Of a stretch of 64,000 nt of DNA, positions 16,062-28,622 are shown piece by piece. The stretch comes from Hevea brasiliensis. Lineage: Eukaryota > Streptophyta > Magnoliopsida > Malpighiales > Euphorbiaceae. A program made the position numbers and the translations under genes. The stretch lies in NCBI RefSeq assembly GCF_030052815.1, contig NC_079495.1, forward strand, positions 113,175,677-113,239,676. The letters are read 5' to 3'. Under the pieces are notes generated by a model. The model had not been told where the DNA came from and did not search any database. It worked only from the letters and a program-made list of their open reading frames with translations. The stretch's first letter is position 1; every line of letters begins with the position of its first letter.

Positions 16062-16165
16062 GCTCAACTCAACTAAGTCTTTATTCCAAAAATTTTGGAT
16101 CGCCTATATGGATTCGCTTTCTCTACTCTTAAACAATTTTGGGTTAATTCTCCACTCTCTACTCT
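16062..16165 (-). mobile_element. Severely 5'-truncated RTE LINE tail (104 bp)
   Basis: Minus-strand copy of the 3' end of the same LINE family as 12080-15804: it contains the ATATAGGCGATCCAAAATTT-type tail and ends in TTGAGTTGAG. It is bounded by a perfect 15-bp target duplication, AAATTCACATTGAAT, at 16047-16061 and 16166-16180, so both ends are certain. Confidence 0.9.
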
Positions 16166-16590
16166 AAATTCACATTGAATAATAATATAAAAATGGTTCC
16201 AAACAAGTTAGATAAGATGGAATGAAATAGCCGTCTCTGGTGAAACTCCAACTGCTAGCAAATTGAAGGTGGTCCTAATTATAAACAAACAGCCATGTAT
16301 AAAAAGAGAATCAGTTGTTGGCTTTCATTACTGCAGTCTGAATATTGTACACCTGCAAACTTCTCAATTTGCAGTCAATTTAGCTATAAAAAGAATATCT
16401 CAAAAACACAGGCATCTACTCTGTAGTGGGTTTGTAGTACTAAGGGCCGATGAGAATGGTGGGAGCTATTCAGTTCTACAGGTTTCAAATGAGTAGTTGT
16501 CCAGGCCCTAATGTGCTGATAAACCAAGATGCAAATGTAGCAATCTTTGTGAAAAGTAGCTTGGTCTTAAATTTGCAGGAAAATGTGGAG

Positions 16591-16796
16591 CCACAATTTC
16601 TTCTTACCATACACATTTCTGGTTGATGTGGTAAATTTCTAAGGAGATGCATTAGATAAGCCTAACTTCCAAGAAAGATTGTTCTCATAAACTCCACAAT
16701 TTCTTCTTACCATACACATTTCTGGTTGATATGGTAAATTTCTAAGGAGATGCATTAGATAAGCCTAACTTTCAAGAAAGATTGTTCTCATGAACT
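16591..16796. repeat. 103-bp tandem direct duplication
   Basis: Two adjacent copies, 16591-16693 and 16694-16796, begin CCACAATTTCTTC and differ at only a few positions. They lie downstream (3') of the ALKBH2 gene on the minus strand. No protein or known element is recognised. Confidence 0.9.
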
Positions 16797-17307
16797 CCAG
16801 CTGCAATTATGCGTGAATCAATTACTATTCTGAATGCTCTGCCTCAATTGAAGCAGAGCAGCAGTGGCAATCAACATTATTCATCAAATAATGGCAAATT
16901 TAATATCATTAATTAGAGTATTCCTCTGTTTGTCCAAATTCCTAATCAAACTAAAATCAAGTAATTAATCCAATTGAAATTTTGATTTTATTTGGTATGG
17001 CTTCTAGTTGGTGACTTGATTTTTCATAGTACAAGAACCAAGCAAACCAAACTTCATCATGCACGTTTCAATATTCATCAAGTATTCCCTACAGGGTATG
17101 AGATGGCCACAATGGATGCTCAATCAAAGGATTGGCCAGTATATTTTAATTCATTTTACAGACACCAAACCCAAAATTTCTCATGTTCATATCAACTCAT
17201 GAATATTCTCTCTCTTCTAAGTCGCAGAATACAACTACCCATCAGCAGAAATTTCAGCAAGAACTAAGTAGGTATGATAAATACCAGGGCAACAAAAGAC
17301 CAAATTT

Positions 17308-19332
17308 TCATCCCTGCACCCCTCCGTGAACGTGTCTAAAGGTAAGATTAATTCTAGTCACCTCTGCTTTTGCACGCTTAGGCACTGAGTGGAGCCAATC
17401 TCTTTGTGTGTAACCTCTCATCACCAATAGTGATCCATGTTTTAGCGTAAAAGAATGCTGATCAACATGGCAGCATTTCTTTAATCGCTTGCTAGCAGGT
17501 TCATCATCAGATCTTCTTTCTGCCGCTCACACCAAAAGGCAATAACTAAGTTAAACCCTATCAGTAGATATAACAAAACAATCCACAATAACAAACTGTA
17601 TGAATTGTGGTGCCAGCTTCATACATGCTCAATGACCTGATCACTAAAGCATAGGGATTGTAGTGTCTGCAATGATGTGACAAAGAACTTTCCAAATCAA
17701 TACAAGCAAAACCATCAAAACAAAGCAGCGCATACAACATTGCAAAATCAAGCTACAGATCCATCAGCTTTACAGTCCAGACCCTCTTTAACATGAGAAC
17801 TAACAAAAGGAAAGAAGATGATGAGAACACTTCATGGTACCTTGGGGTTGGGATGATTTATTGGGTCTCTTTTTCAACAAGAAATCTCGTTCACATCCAA
17901 AGGAAACAGACGCAATTTCTGGAGTTGGACCATAAAGCTTCTCATCATCAGCATGCCAACCAACATTGTCATTGCCTCCTTCATACCTATTCAATAGTAG
18001 GCTGTTAAATTTACTCCCAGGAAGCGCTTCATGGACCTTCAGAATATAAATAAAAAATTAGAAATCAATAAATGAAAAAATAAACAAGTCCCATAACGTA
18101 GATATTCATTAGGAATAATGACAAAAGAATTTGAACACAAAACATTCTTACAGCCTCCAAGATGTCCTTAAGTGGAGGATAATCATCCCATGAGTAGGCA
18201 TGCGGTTTATAGCCACTGTAAATCAATTCTGGCAATCCTGGACTTGCAACATAACACGTGTCTCTAGGCTGCAAAGATAAGTATGCAATAAACAATTAGC
18301 AAGAGCAAGCAAGAACACAAAATAAACATAATGTTCAAGCAAAGAAAACAAGAAGCATTACTCAATACAAATTATGCATGCTCAACAGTAATTCACCGGA
18401 TTCATGTAAATTAATCCAGCCAATTCTAAAATTTCTTCACGCAAACTTTCTTGATTTTTGCAATACAAGTGTGATAAATTAGATCCTCTGACTGGGGGAA
18501 TACCTTCACTTTGCATATAAAATTGATACATCACCAAAGGGCAACTATCATCTGCACCACATAGAATCATAAAAAGTCCTATTATTTAGGTAACACACCT
18601 TTACCTTTATCTCCAATTCAAAAGTACTCAATACAATCATAGTAGCATTTACTACCACCCACTATTCTTCCAACTTGTTCTTCAATAGTGCAGACAATTA
18701 TTTATACATTTCAAACCAAAATATGGAATTCAAATCTTTGATTCTCAATCCCCCATCCAAAATTATCTTCTCAATATATAGATACAAAAGCTCACTGAAA
18801 GTTATCTGAAAATGGAACAACTCAAGTGACTCGTACATGCAATGAGGCAAAAACAAGAAACACTCTCAGTTGACTTGGAATCAAATCAATTAAAAAGGAT
18901 CAATTTGGTCAGAATTCCCTCCCCAAAATTTATGATATCACCATCTTTCGGTTCAGGGGAAAATGAACAATCTCATTTCTTACCCACAAACACTTAACAA
19001 ACAAACCCACAAAATCAAAAACAAAAGGACCCAGAAACCTTTTCAGGTAAAGAAACAAGGGAATTCACAATCTCAGCGTGGCAGAAAGAGAATAGAGATA
19101 AAACCTGAACACAGGAGCGACCAAAGACACGAATGGTCGGTCTTGTCCAAGGGATGTGAGAGTTGAGGTAATCAAAGAATTTCCATGAGTCGTCAAATGA
19201 TAAAAACCTTGGCATGTAAAGGATTTGGCTTCCATTTCCAAGATCCAAAGTTTTTATTTGTTTATCCTTTTCACCGCCCTCGTTAACTTCAGGGTTGCTC
19301 GGCTGCGAGACAGGCTTAAACCTGAAGCTCAT
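17308..19332 (-). CDS. ALKBH2: ALKBH2-like DNA oxidative demethylase
   Basis: Fe(II)/2-oxoglutarate dioxygenase of the AlkB family, expected to repair 1-methyladenine and 3-methylcytosine in nuclear DNA. Four minus-strand exons join in frame: 19332-19105, 18268-18152, 18036-17841 and 17519-17308, giving 250 residues and a TGA stop. This is a usual length for the family. Active-site residues are present: the iron-binding HxD in NVGWHADDE (H143, D145), the distal His in DWLHSVPKR (H224), and the 2-oxoglutarate-binding pair R236/R242 in RINLTFR. PWTRPTIRVFGR and the PRDTCYV segment are typical of the ALKBH2/3 group. All splice sites are GT-AG. The start is the first ATG of the conserved N-terminal exon. 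ALKBH2 rather than another AlkB paralogue is likely but not proven. Confidence 0.94.
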
Positions 19333-20511
19333 TGCTTCTTCTGCACAAAAAGAAGGAATTACAAATGCCGAACGCTATTCAGATGAATCCTTTCAAAGCA
19401 AGAAATTTTTTTTCACGGAGCAACCTTCCTCGACTTTAAATTTGTTTCATAAAAAAATTAATAAATTTTTAAAGTAAAAATAAAAACAAAATTATACTTT
19501 TATTCCACCCTAAAAAAAATATTATTTCTTTCTTTTACCCTTTCTTACACTTTCTTACCTATATTATTAAATTAATTATTAATTATTATTTATAAATTTA
19601 TTTTATTTTAATTAAATTTATTAATAAAATTATTATTTACATATATTATTTATTATTATAATAATCTAGCCCTTGTCCCAGATTGTGAAATTTAAAAAAA
19701 AAAAATGATCTCTTTCATTTTCAAGATTTATCCAACAATAATGTTATCTGATGAAATTCTTATATATTATTGTATTAATATATGATATTTTATAAATATT
19801 TTAATTTTTATAAAAAAATAAATAATAAATAATAATTTATAAATTTATTTTAATTAAATATTAATTTAATATCTATTTAATCATAATAATAAAAAAGAAA
19901 AAGAGAAAATAGGGCAAAATGATAATTTTATCTTTAATGGGCAAGGAAAAAAAATAACTTTATCATTTTTAATCAAAAACCGGCAGATTAAAAGAATTTT
20001 TATAAAATTAAAATTAAAATTTAAATATTTTATAGAAACAAATTGAAAATAAGAAACGAAAGTAAAACAATTCTCGAAATTGAATGATCAAAAAATTACC
20101 TGTTTTACATTTATAGATATTATATTTGATAGTTAATTGAAAAATTATGAGCTGTGAGATTTCTTATACTAGTCTCTTTATTTATTTATTTATTTATTTT
20201 AAAATTATTTATTTTAAATAAAAAAAAGTGGTATTATATTTTAATTGATTAAAAGTTTATTGCCTATAATATAAATAAATAATAGGACTTTCCTTTTTCA
20301 ATAAACTAATTATTTAATATATAAATTAAAATGTAAACTAAGGTTTTACTTAATTTTTTTTATATATATTTATCACCGTGAAAGATATATGGTAATTCTT
20401 TGATAAACACCAAGGGTTGAAAACTAAGTATATTGTAATTTTTAAAATTTAGTAAATCAAGTTGATATGAGGGAATGTATATTTATAAATATTAAAGAGT
20501 TATAAATAAAA
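19333..20511. other. AT-rich intergenic spacer, ALKBH2 upstream region
   Basis: The first 100-150 bases should contain the ALKBH2 leader and promoter. The rest is low-complexity AT-rich sequence with a short (TTTA)n near 20180-20200. I see no gene. The last five bases, TAAAA (20507-20511), are the left target duplication of the large solo LTR. Confidence 0.7.
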
Positions 20512-20805
20512 TGTGATGTCCCTTACCCGGTCTACAGTGTAGTCGAGTAAGGTGTGTCATATTTACTATTGGAGTACTCTATCTTATCTTGTCGTGTATA
20601 TTATTAATTTAAATTCTATTTATTTATATTATTCCATGTGTTGAAATTTTTTTTTATCACATTTTATTTTTATGGAGACCCGGATAGAGTCTCCTCTATT
20701 TTATTAGTATTTGGCGAGTTCTACTATTCACCTGTTAAAACAGTTTCATATCCATCTCATTTTATTCGTGTATCATATCATAACATTATTTGCTCATACA
20801 TATTT

Positions 20806-23800
20806 TGTAACACCCTCACTGTATCTATTTCGTACATTCTACTGTTTCGGTACCCGGTGTCGGTCTGGACAGCTAGAACGTCTGGAAAATATTTAAACTA
20901 AAGTGAGAAACCATAATTAACTCAAATATTAATAAGAAAAATTTAGAAAAAATTTTAGAAATAAAATGCAACCAAGTTAAATGAACCGGTGCCCTAGCGA
21001 TGGGTAACCCAGTGGGAAGTTACGGCTCTCGCAACTAGGAGCTCTAGACTAGGGAGAAAATTCATAAAATAATTTTTGGGACTCCAGAGAAGAGTCATTG
21101 AGGATTATTTGGCATTAGAATGCCAAGAAAATTCTTAGAAAATTTTTTCAATCGGTACAGACAATTTTATTCTATTAAGCCAAACGGAGGGCATTTTGGT
21201 CATTTCGCCTTCAGAGGTGATTTTTGGCCGACTTGTCCAGTTAAGTAAATAATTATTATGATATAAAATATGAATAAATATTGCTAAAAATTAAATTGAA
21301 AATGAGTAGAGAAGAAAAGAAAAAAAAAATAAAAGAAAATGTCAATTATGACATCACATGATGTCACTAAAGCACTCTCACCCAATCACATTGTGACACA
21401 TGTCCATAAACCACTTAAAAAGCATAAAATGGGCTGAAAATTTGAAGAAACCAATCTGTTTCTTCCCTTTCCCATTTCCAGCCGTGACTCTCATCTTCCC
21501 TCTCCCTAACCCATTCCTCCATGAAAGCTTAAGGCAAGTTTGAGACAACCCACCAAATCACCTCTAAACCCTAACTTCTCTTCATGAAAAATTATCCCTG
21601 CCACTAGAGCAAGCCTTGGACAGCAATTTGAAGAGGAAAAAGAAAGGTTTTGGCAAGCTTGGGAGTAGCTCCAACAAGGTTAGTGACCAATCTCCTTCCA
21701 TTCTTGTTTAATTCATGTTTATTAACATGAGATAAATGGAAATTGTAAGAAAAACAAAATAAAACTTATGTATATTTACCCCTACAATTTTGGCAGCTTA
21801 GGAGTGGTTAGGGTTTGATGAATTTACTTGAAGTAAAGTGTGTATGAGCTGCCCATAGCATGAGATGAGTGCTTGAACATGTAAGAGTAAGTGAAATGCA
21901 AGTGTGATGCATGAATGAACCTTGAAAATGTGGATACTTGAACAACATTAGGGTTTGCTTATGTAATGGTATGTTAACATTGTAATAGTCAATTAGTGAC
22001 CATTTGAATGTGTGTGAGGAGGAATTGAAGTGAGTAAGGATGTTGGAGTTGAACTTAGGCATGCTGCCCTTGGTGACCTGCAGGACTGGTTGTGAGTTTA
22101 GCAGGTTTGGACAGCTATAAATAGAGTTGTATAGGTTCAATTGGTGCAAGGCTAATTAGACATGAAACTAGACACATAATGGCACAACTTTGGTGAAGAA
22201 AGCCTACCCAGAAAACCAAACTAAGTTGACCTAAAAATTGCCCTAATCTGGGTGACTTGCATTCTGCCTGGGCAAAATGACCAAATGAACAGTGTTAATT
22301 CATTTGTCATAACTCAGTCTAGAAAGGTCAAATTGACTTGAAATTTTACCAGTAGATAGCTGAGACATAGACCTATAACTTTCATGGAGAAATCAAACCT
22401 AAATTTTGATCATAACATGTTCAAACTGACCTGCAGTCAGTGTACAAAACCTACAGAATTGGTTCTGCCCAGAAAAATTTGGAAAATTGCAATCCGGCCA
22501 GTTATGGTGTTTAGGCCATAACTTGAGCTAAAAAGCTCCAAATGGAGTGATTCAAAAAAAAATGTAACTAGACACAATAAGGAACAACTTTCATGAAGAC
22601 AATTTTGCCAAATTCCTACTGTACAAATGACCAATGGAACAGTAAACTTAGTGCTTGAAATTTAAAAATTGTGAATAACTAACACTAAGCTTTGAAATTG
22701 AATTGGCAACCAATGCCAATAACTTTAGAATGCAAAATGTGGTATGTTGGTGATATTTGAACCAATATACCTATTATCTATGAAAAAGTAAACATTTTAG
22801 TTGACTAATAAAATGAATAGTAACCTTACATATAAAGTACAAATATTCAAGAAATGACTTTGTAATATGCCCTAGTAGGCCTAATGTGATTGGTTTGGAT
22901 AGGTTGGCATGCCAATAGGGTTCTGATAACAGTATTGCGTATAATGTATGGCTCCATGCCATTCTTTGATGATAGCCTATGGCTATACTGATTATGATGT
23001 TATACTTGGCTTTATGCCTTATTGCTTTTATGGCTTATTAGCCATTCTATTTGCACACCGGGAGATACATTGTGATCAATGGTGTGACGGCCCGAGGTAC
23101 CTGGTACCTAGTGCTAGTTTACCCGTTTATCCAGTCCGGTCAATTTTTATAGGTTACTTGGACATGAAAAAGTATTACTGTAATTGAACTGATTATTAAC
23201 GAAAATAAAGAAATGAAATATCAAGAAAAAGATCAAGAGTGATTACAATAAAATATAAAGAAGCTCAAAATCATCAAGAAAACAATTAACAAAATGTATG
23301 AAGAAGTTAATATCATAAAATGTAATTAGCCTTCGACTAAACAATAAGTTAGTAAATATTCATTTCTTATGAACACAATAACTTGAAAATTTTTACTTTT
23401 ATTTGCATATTATATTTTCTTGTATTATTGGCACCACTAAGCTTTATACTTAGCGCGTCACTTTTGCAACAAGTAGGTACTGAAGATTTGGACAGAGAGC
23501 CCAGTAGACCACAGACTGGGTAAGGCCGTTCACAATTCTGCTTAGTGTCCGTGTCACTTCACAGGCTACAGTGCATTGGTAGGACACTAGTTCTCATTTT
23601 GTATTTTGTGATTTTTGTAAGTTTTGTAATTAAACTCTTATTTTATCATGTATATTTGAAACCTATGTGATATAATTTTGTATTAATGTAAGTATTTGTA
23701 ACTTTGTGTTTATAAATAACATATGAGAATTTATTTATGATTTGAGCCTAATGATGATGTGAAATGAATGAATGATAAATGGAGGAATTGTTAAGAAATT

Positions 23801-24118
23801 GTTGTAAATTGATGTGATACAAATGGAGTTTGAGAATTATTGGAAATTATTGGAAGTGTTTTTCACAGGTTCTGAAGAAATGTTTTCTCCATTTTTAGCT
23901 GACACTCTGCAGGAATTTCTGAAAAATTTTTGGAACCTTAAATTAATTCATAATTTCAATAAATAAATTAAATGGCATAAATTTCACTTTGTGACTAATA
24001 AATGAATAAATAAATAAATTAAGAAAGAGTAAATTGTAATGAAATAAGATATGGTGCTCTGGCACACTGTGTGGCATATCTTGCTCAGCTACACTGTAAA
24101 CGGGTAAGGGGTGTCACA
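20806..24118 (-). mobile_element. Nested solo LTR, family B, minus orientation (3313 bp)
   Basis: On the minus strand it starts TGTGACACCCCTTACCCG at 24118 and ends GAGGGTGTTACA at 20806. The flanking bases TATTT (20801-20805) and CATTT (24119-24123) form a 5-bp duplication with one mismatch. It lies inside the first part of the plus-oriented LTR of the same family. The open frames within it (for example 21808-22149 and 22948-23187) show no known domain and are not kept. Confidence 0.82.
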
Positions 24119-24717
24119 CATTTCTCACATTCATTTCAAGTAAATACCTTTTATTTCATTCATATAAAATAATGTATAATATTTACAAACTGTTATACTA
24201 TCTCAAAATTCAATTACGTGTCCCATTTATGTACAATGAGCAAAATACAAAATCTAGGTATACATGAGCCCTACCAAAAATATACTGATGAGGTGACTCT
24301 TACACTATGCAGATCTGATAAAATCCTTATCTGGGCACTACCACTGCTGCTGCTGGTCTCCGATACGTACGCAATGAAAAAATCAATGCGCTAAGTATAA
24401 CGCTTAGTGGTACATAAATTAAAGTAAAAATAACTAAATAATTAAAGATAATTATTCCCTGCATAATTTCATAAAGAAAAGTAGATTTCATGAATTTTGA
24501 GTCATTTACATATTTACTGAATTTTGGGAGCAAATAAATTTATCAGGATCTTTTCTGTTCACTTATTCCATATTCAGTCTTATTAAGTTCATATCAGTGC
24601 CCAAGTAACCTATAACAGACTATAAAGACTGGATACATGGGAGTATACTAGTTAGATATCTATATATCTATCATGTATATATCTGTCATGTCAGGCATAA
24701 GGCCAGCGGGCAGGCAT

Positions 24718-26828
24718 TATTAGTAGTATGCCCTAGAGCATATCATTTAGTATGTATCTTGTACATATTTTTATTAATAAAAGGCATTTCCACTTTTCCG
24801 TTTACATAATATATTTATGTGTAATAGAAAAGGTCCATTGATATTTTGTTATAAATATTATTCTTAAGTTGTTAAGAATATGAGTGACAATATTTCTAGC
24901 ACAAAGTATCATAAATAGGTTCACAATCGAGGATACTTCATAATAAGGACATGACTTATCCAGAAAGATTGTATTCATATTTGTTCCCAAGTTATTTATA
25001 TGAGATATAAATAAGATGGAATGGTGAGTCTCATGCCATATAACAAACATGATAGGCACTTATAAATGATAAGTAGGCTGAACCAGTGACACTTATGACA
25101 AGCACATGGAGTTAACTCTTGTCAATGTTATGTCATAAATCATATCAGTGCATATAATCTTTAGACCTGAGATAGCACAGTTATCTTGTATATAGGTAGT
25201 TTGAGTTTGATACTGCTTTCATACTTGTACTATGTATGGGTATATGGGCATGTGTTGGCTCCTACTAGTTATATATGGAGGTAGGTGTTGATCAAGATGG
25301 AATCTGTTCCTCTAAGTAAATAGAGATAAAATCCTATGTTCATTTAATTGTTCTTGATGTTTCAAGTTCCTGGCCAGGACAGATAGATTTATTCAGAAAA
25401 TAGTTTCTGATGAGAAAATCTTTTTAATCAAGAACTGGAATTAAAAGAGAACATAATATTCATAGCAAATGGAGTTTGACATAAACCATGACTCCAGCTT
25501 GAGTTGGGATTTTGTAACAGAGAGATTCTAGTGCATGGTAACATATGATTATAGGTTCATTTAAGGTAAACCTTATTACTAATTGGGTGGCCATGGCATG
25601 CTATGCTAGGTGTTAACCATGGTCTATGAGGTGCATAAAATGATTTAGAGAAATCATTTATGGTAAGAAAGAGTTCTGATGATATTAAGAGTTGATATCA
25701 TGTCTCATTGCCAATTAGTGATGAGCCTAGTAAGTCACACACATACACAAGTTATCACCTATTTAAATATGATTTAATTAATTAATTAAAGAGTTTAATT
25801 GATTAATTAAATAGGTTTGGTTTGCAATTAAATTACAAAGTCCCTAGCATGACTTGAAACCAAATCTAGATTATTGGATGTGTAGTATAAATTAAATTTA
25901 TATTTAAAGTGTTTAAATATGAATTTAATTAATGAGAAATTAATTAATAGAGATTAATTAATTAATTAATTTATATTTGATATAAATTAATTAGAAGAAG
26001 AAAAATAATTATTTTGGGTTAAGAACCCAAAATTAAGACACATGGGCATTTTGGTCATTTCACAGTGTGACACGTGGCACCATGAGATGGTGACACATGG
26101 GATTACACATAAGCTTGCCAAATATTTTTTTAATCATGTAAGATGATTAAAATCAAGATTAAATATAGGTTTGACACTTGGCACAATGTGATTGGGTCAC
26201 TTAAACCTAAAGCTAATCAAAGGGTGACATGTGGCAAGGGTTTAATGTGTTAACCTAGCTATTTAAGTGTGGTTATGAAAAGAAAAATAACCAGTAGCCA
26301 CTCCTCTCATTTGTCACGCCACTTTGAGGCTTTTCATCTATTCTTCTTCATCTCTCTTCAATTCAAAGAGATTAGCCATCAATCTCTTGAATGAAGAACA
26401 CTAGAAATTGTTTCTAGTGTCCTGTTTACATCTCTAATCTCTTAAAAGGCAGAACATGAATTTCTAATTAATAGAAAAAGGCTTTAGAAGCTGTTCAAGG
26501 GCTGCCATAGGTGTTCTTGGTGTGGACAAGCTAGAGGGACAACATCTGGTGTCACGAAGATGAATCTCAAAGCATGAGACACTTGATTGCATCAAGAGGT
26601 TAGTGTAATTGTTCTTGATTTAATCTACGGTTCTAAAATTAATCTGATTAATTTTAAAATCTTAAATGGAAAATACAGATCCAAAAACATATTAAAAGAG
26701 TTTTAATATGTTGTTTATCATTGAAATCAAATAGATAAAAATAAATCTTGCATGATGCATGTGACCCTAGGTGAAAATTTTTGAATTCAATGGTATAAAC
26801 TTGTGTTTTTCACGCTTCCGTTCCTTCA
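24718..26828 (+). repeat. 5' LTR of the copia element
   Basis: Direct repeat of 32183-34283, 2111 bp, ending CCGTTCCTTCA just before the primer-binding site. It includes a TTAATTAATTAA-rich block near 25780-25970. The minus-strand frame of about 85 residues present in both LTRs is a by-product of the repeat. Confidence 0.95.
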
Positions 26829-26830
26829 AT

Positions 26831-26843
26831 TGGTATCAGAGCC
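26831..26843 (+). other. Primer-binding site of the copia element
   Basis: TGGTATCAGAGCC, two bases downstream of the 5' LTR end, is complementary to the 3' end of plant initiator tRNA-Met, the common primer of copia elements. Confidence 0.92.
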
Positions 26844-27079
26844 ACTATATTTGCCATTTAGATTGTTGATTATATGATTTAATTGTGTGATTTGATCATG
26901 AGATAATTGATCAATTGCTGGTTGCAATTGATGTGTGGCGGCACACATGGTGAAGCCACCATTGGTGGCGGCAACAATGGTTCTTCAAGGTGGCGCAAGG
27001 TTTGCTTTTTAATTTACAATTGTTGTATGATCTAAAAGCTCATTCTATGTCTAATTAAATTGTTTAATTAGAATTTTAA

Positions 27080-27440
27080 TCACACAATTAAATTATGATT
27101 CAAATCAGAATTTTAAAAATTGTTTGAATGTGATTCAAACCTGAATTTTAAAAGTTGTTTGAATGTGATTCAAATCTGAATTTTTAAGCTTGTTTGAATC
27201 ATATTTAAATTTGATTTTTTAAAATTGATTGAATAAAATTCAGATCTAATTTTTAAAAAAATGTTTGAATGTGATTCAAATCTGATTTTTTAAAAAATGT
27301 TTGAATGTGATTAAATTCTGAATTTTTAAAGTTGTTTAAATGTGATTCAAATATGAATTTTTAAATTTGTTTGAATGAGATTCAAATATGAATTTTTAAA
27401 TTTATTTGAATCATATTCAAATCTAGATTTTTAAGTTGAA
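27080..27440 (+). repeat. Tandem ~33-36 bp repeats in the copia leader
   Basis: About ten imperfect units with the core TTTGAATGTGATTCAAATCT and a T/A-rich linker lie between the primer-binding site and gag. They do not keep an open frame. Some units contain ATTCAAATCTGAATTT, a short inverted symmetry. Confidence 0.85.
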
Positions 27441-28622
27441 TATGAGATATTCAATTTAATTTAAGTATGTATGTTTTATTTAATTGTTAAATAGTGATAT
27501 GCATGATGGATGATCATGGACTATAAAAGACCAATGTGATTGGATTTATTTCTTTTATGTTTCTTTGGGATTGTAAATTAATTAATTTATTTTAATTTAT
27601 TTTGGGCATGTATTATTAAGTTTGTAATAATTTTTGGGTTGTAATTTCATTTATTTAAGTTCTTGTAAATTCGCCTTGGTATGCCAAGGATTACCATGTA
27701 ATATTGGATTGCAAGAAGTTCAAGGAGGTCAAGAGCATTGGTGGGACCAGTGGGAGGAATTCAAGATCAAGTGTTGATTATGTACTCCTTCAGCAACTCT
27801 TGTAAAATGAATGAATGAATGAATGAAATGCACCTAGGAATGCCCTGATTCAATTCTTGGTGGCTCAGAATTGAATCCCTTAGAAAGTCCATGATCATAC
27901 CAGATTTACTGCTTATCCATGAATGCATGAGATGCATGGAAATGTATGCAATTATATGATATATGCATGCTAAATGGATAATGTGCAAAGTGAGACCTTA
28001 ATAGTAATTAGAATCACCATAAAATCTTTTAAACAAATGATTAAGTTGGAAATGCTATAATTAAAGTAATTATAACATAGGCCCTCCATTGGGGCAATTA
28101 TTTTAAGAAATTTTAAATAGTTGCATAAGATGCAATTAATTTAAGAGATTTTCTTAAGAATAATTGTTAAGCATGAGATGTTGTAAATATGTAAATGGTT
28201 TAGTGGCCAATATTGGATGTACCTGAGGACATTAAAATTATTTGCATAATTACTGGCTCAATGGGATCAACTTAACTAATGCAAGATAAGTCAATAATGG
28301 ATGTACCTGAGATTTTGAGCATTAGGGGCTAGGTAAAGGATTGAACCTCACATAAGATGTGATGGGCAAGGAGTTGCTCACTTATAGTTTATTGTAATTC
28401 CAATAATGGATGTACCTGAGGATGATCAATAGAATTATAAGAATTCAATCACCCACTAGAAATCCATCCAACTAGGATTTATGTTTTCTACTTTGGAAGT
28501 GTAGGATTCGCTAAGTTAGTGGGAGGACCAATTTGATTAAAAGACCATAATCATTTTGGTTAATTACATGATACATTTACTAATTAATCTGGTTATTTTC
28601 TGCGATTAATTTTACGATAAAA

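Noticed and set aside
24802..25059. 85-residue minus-strand frame, repeated at 32267-32524
   Set aside because: Identical because both lie in the two LTRs of the copia element; no domain.
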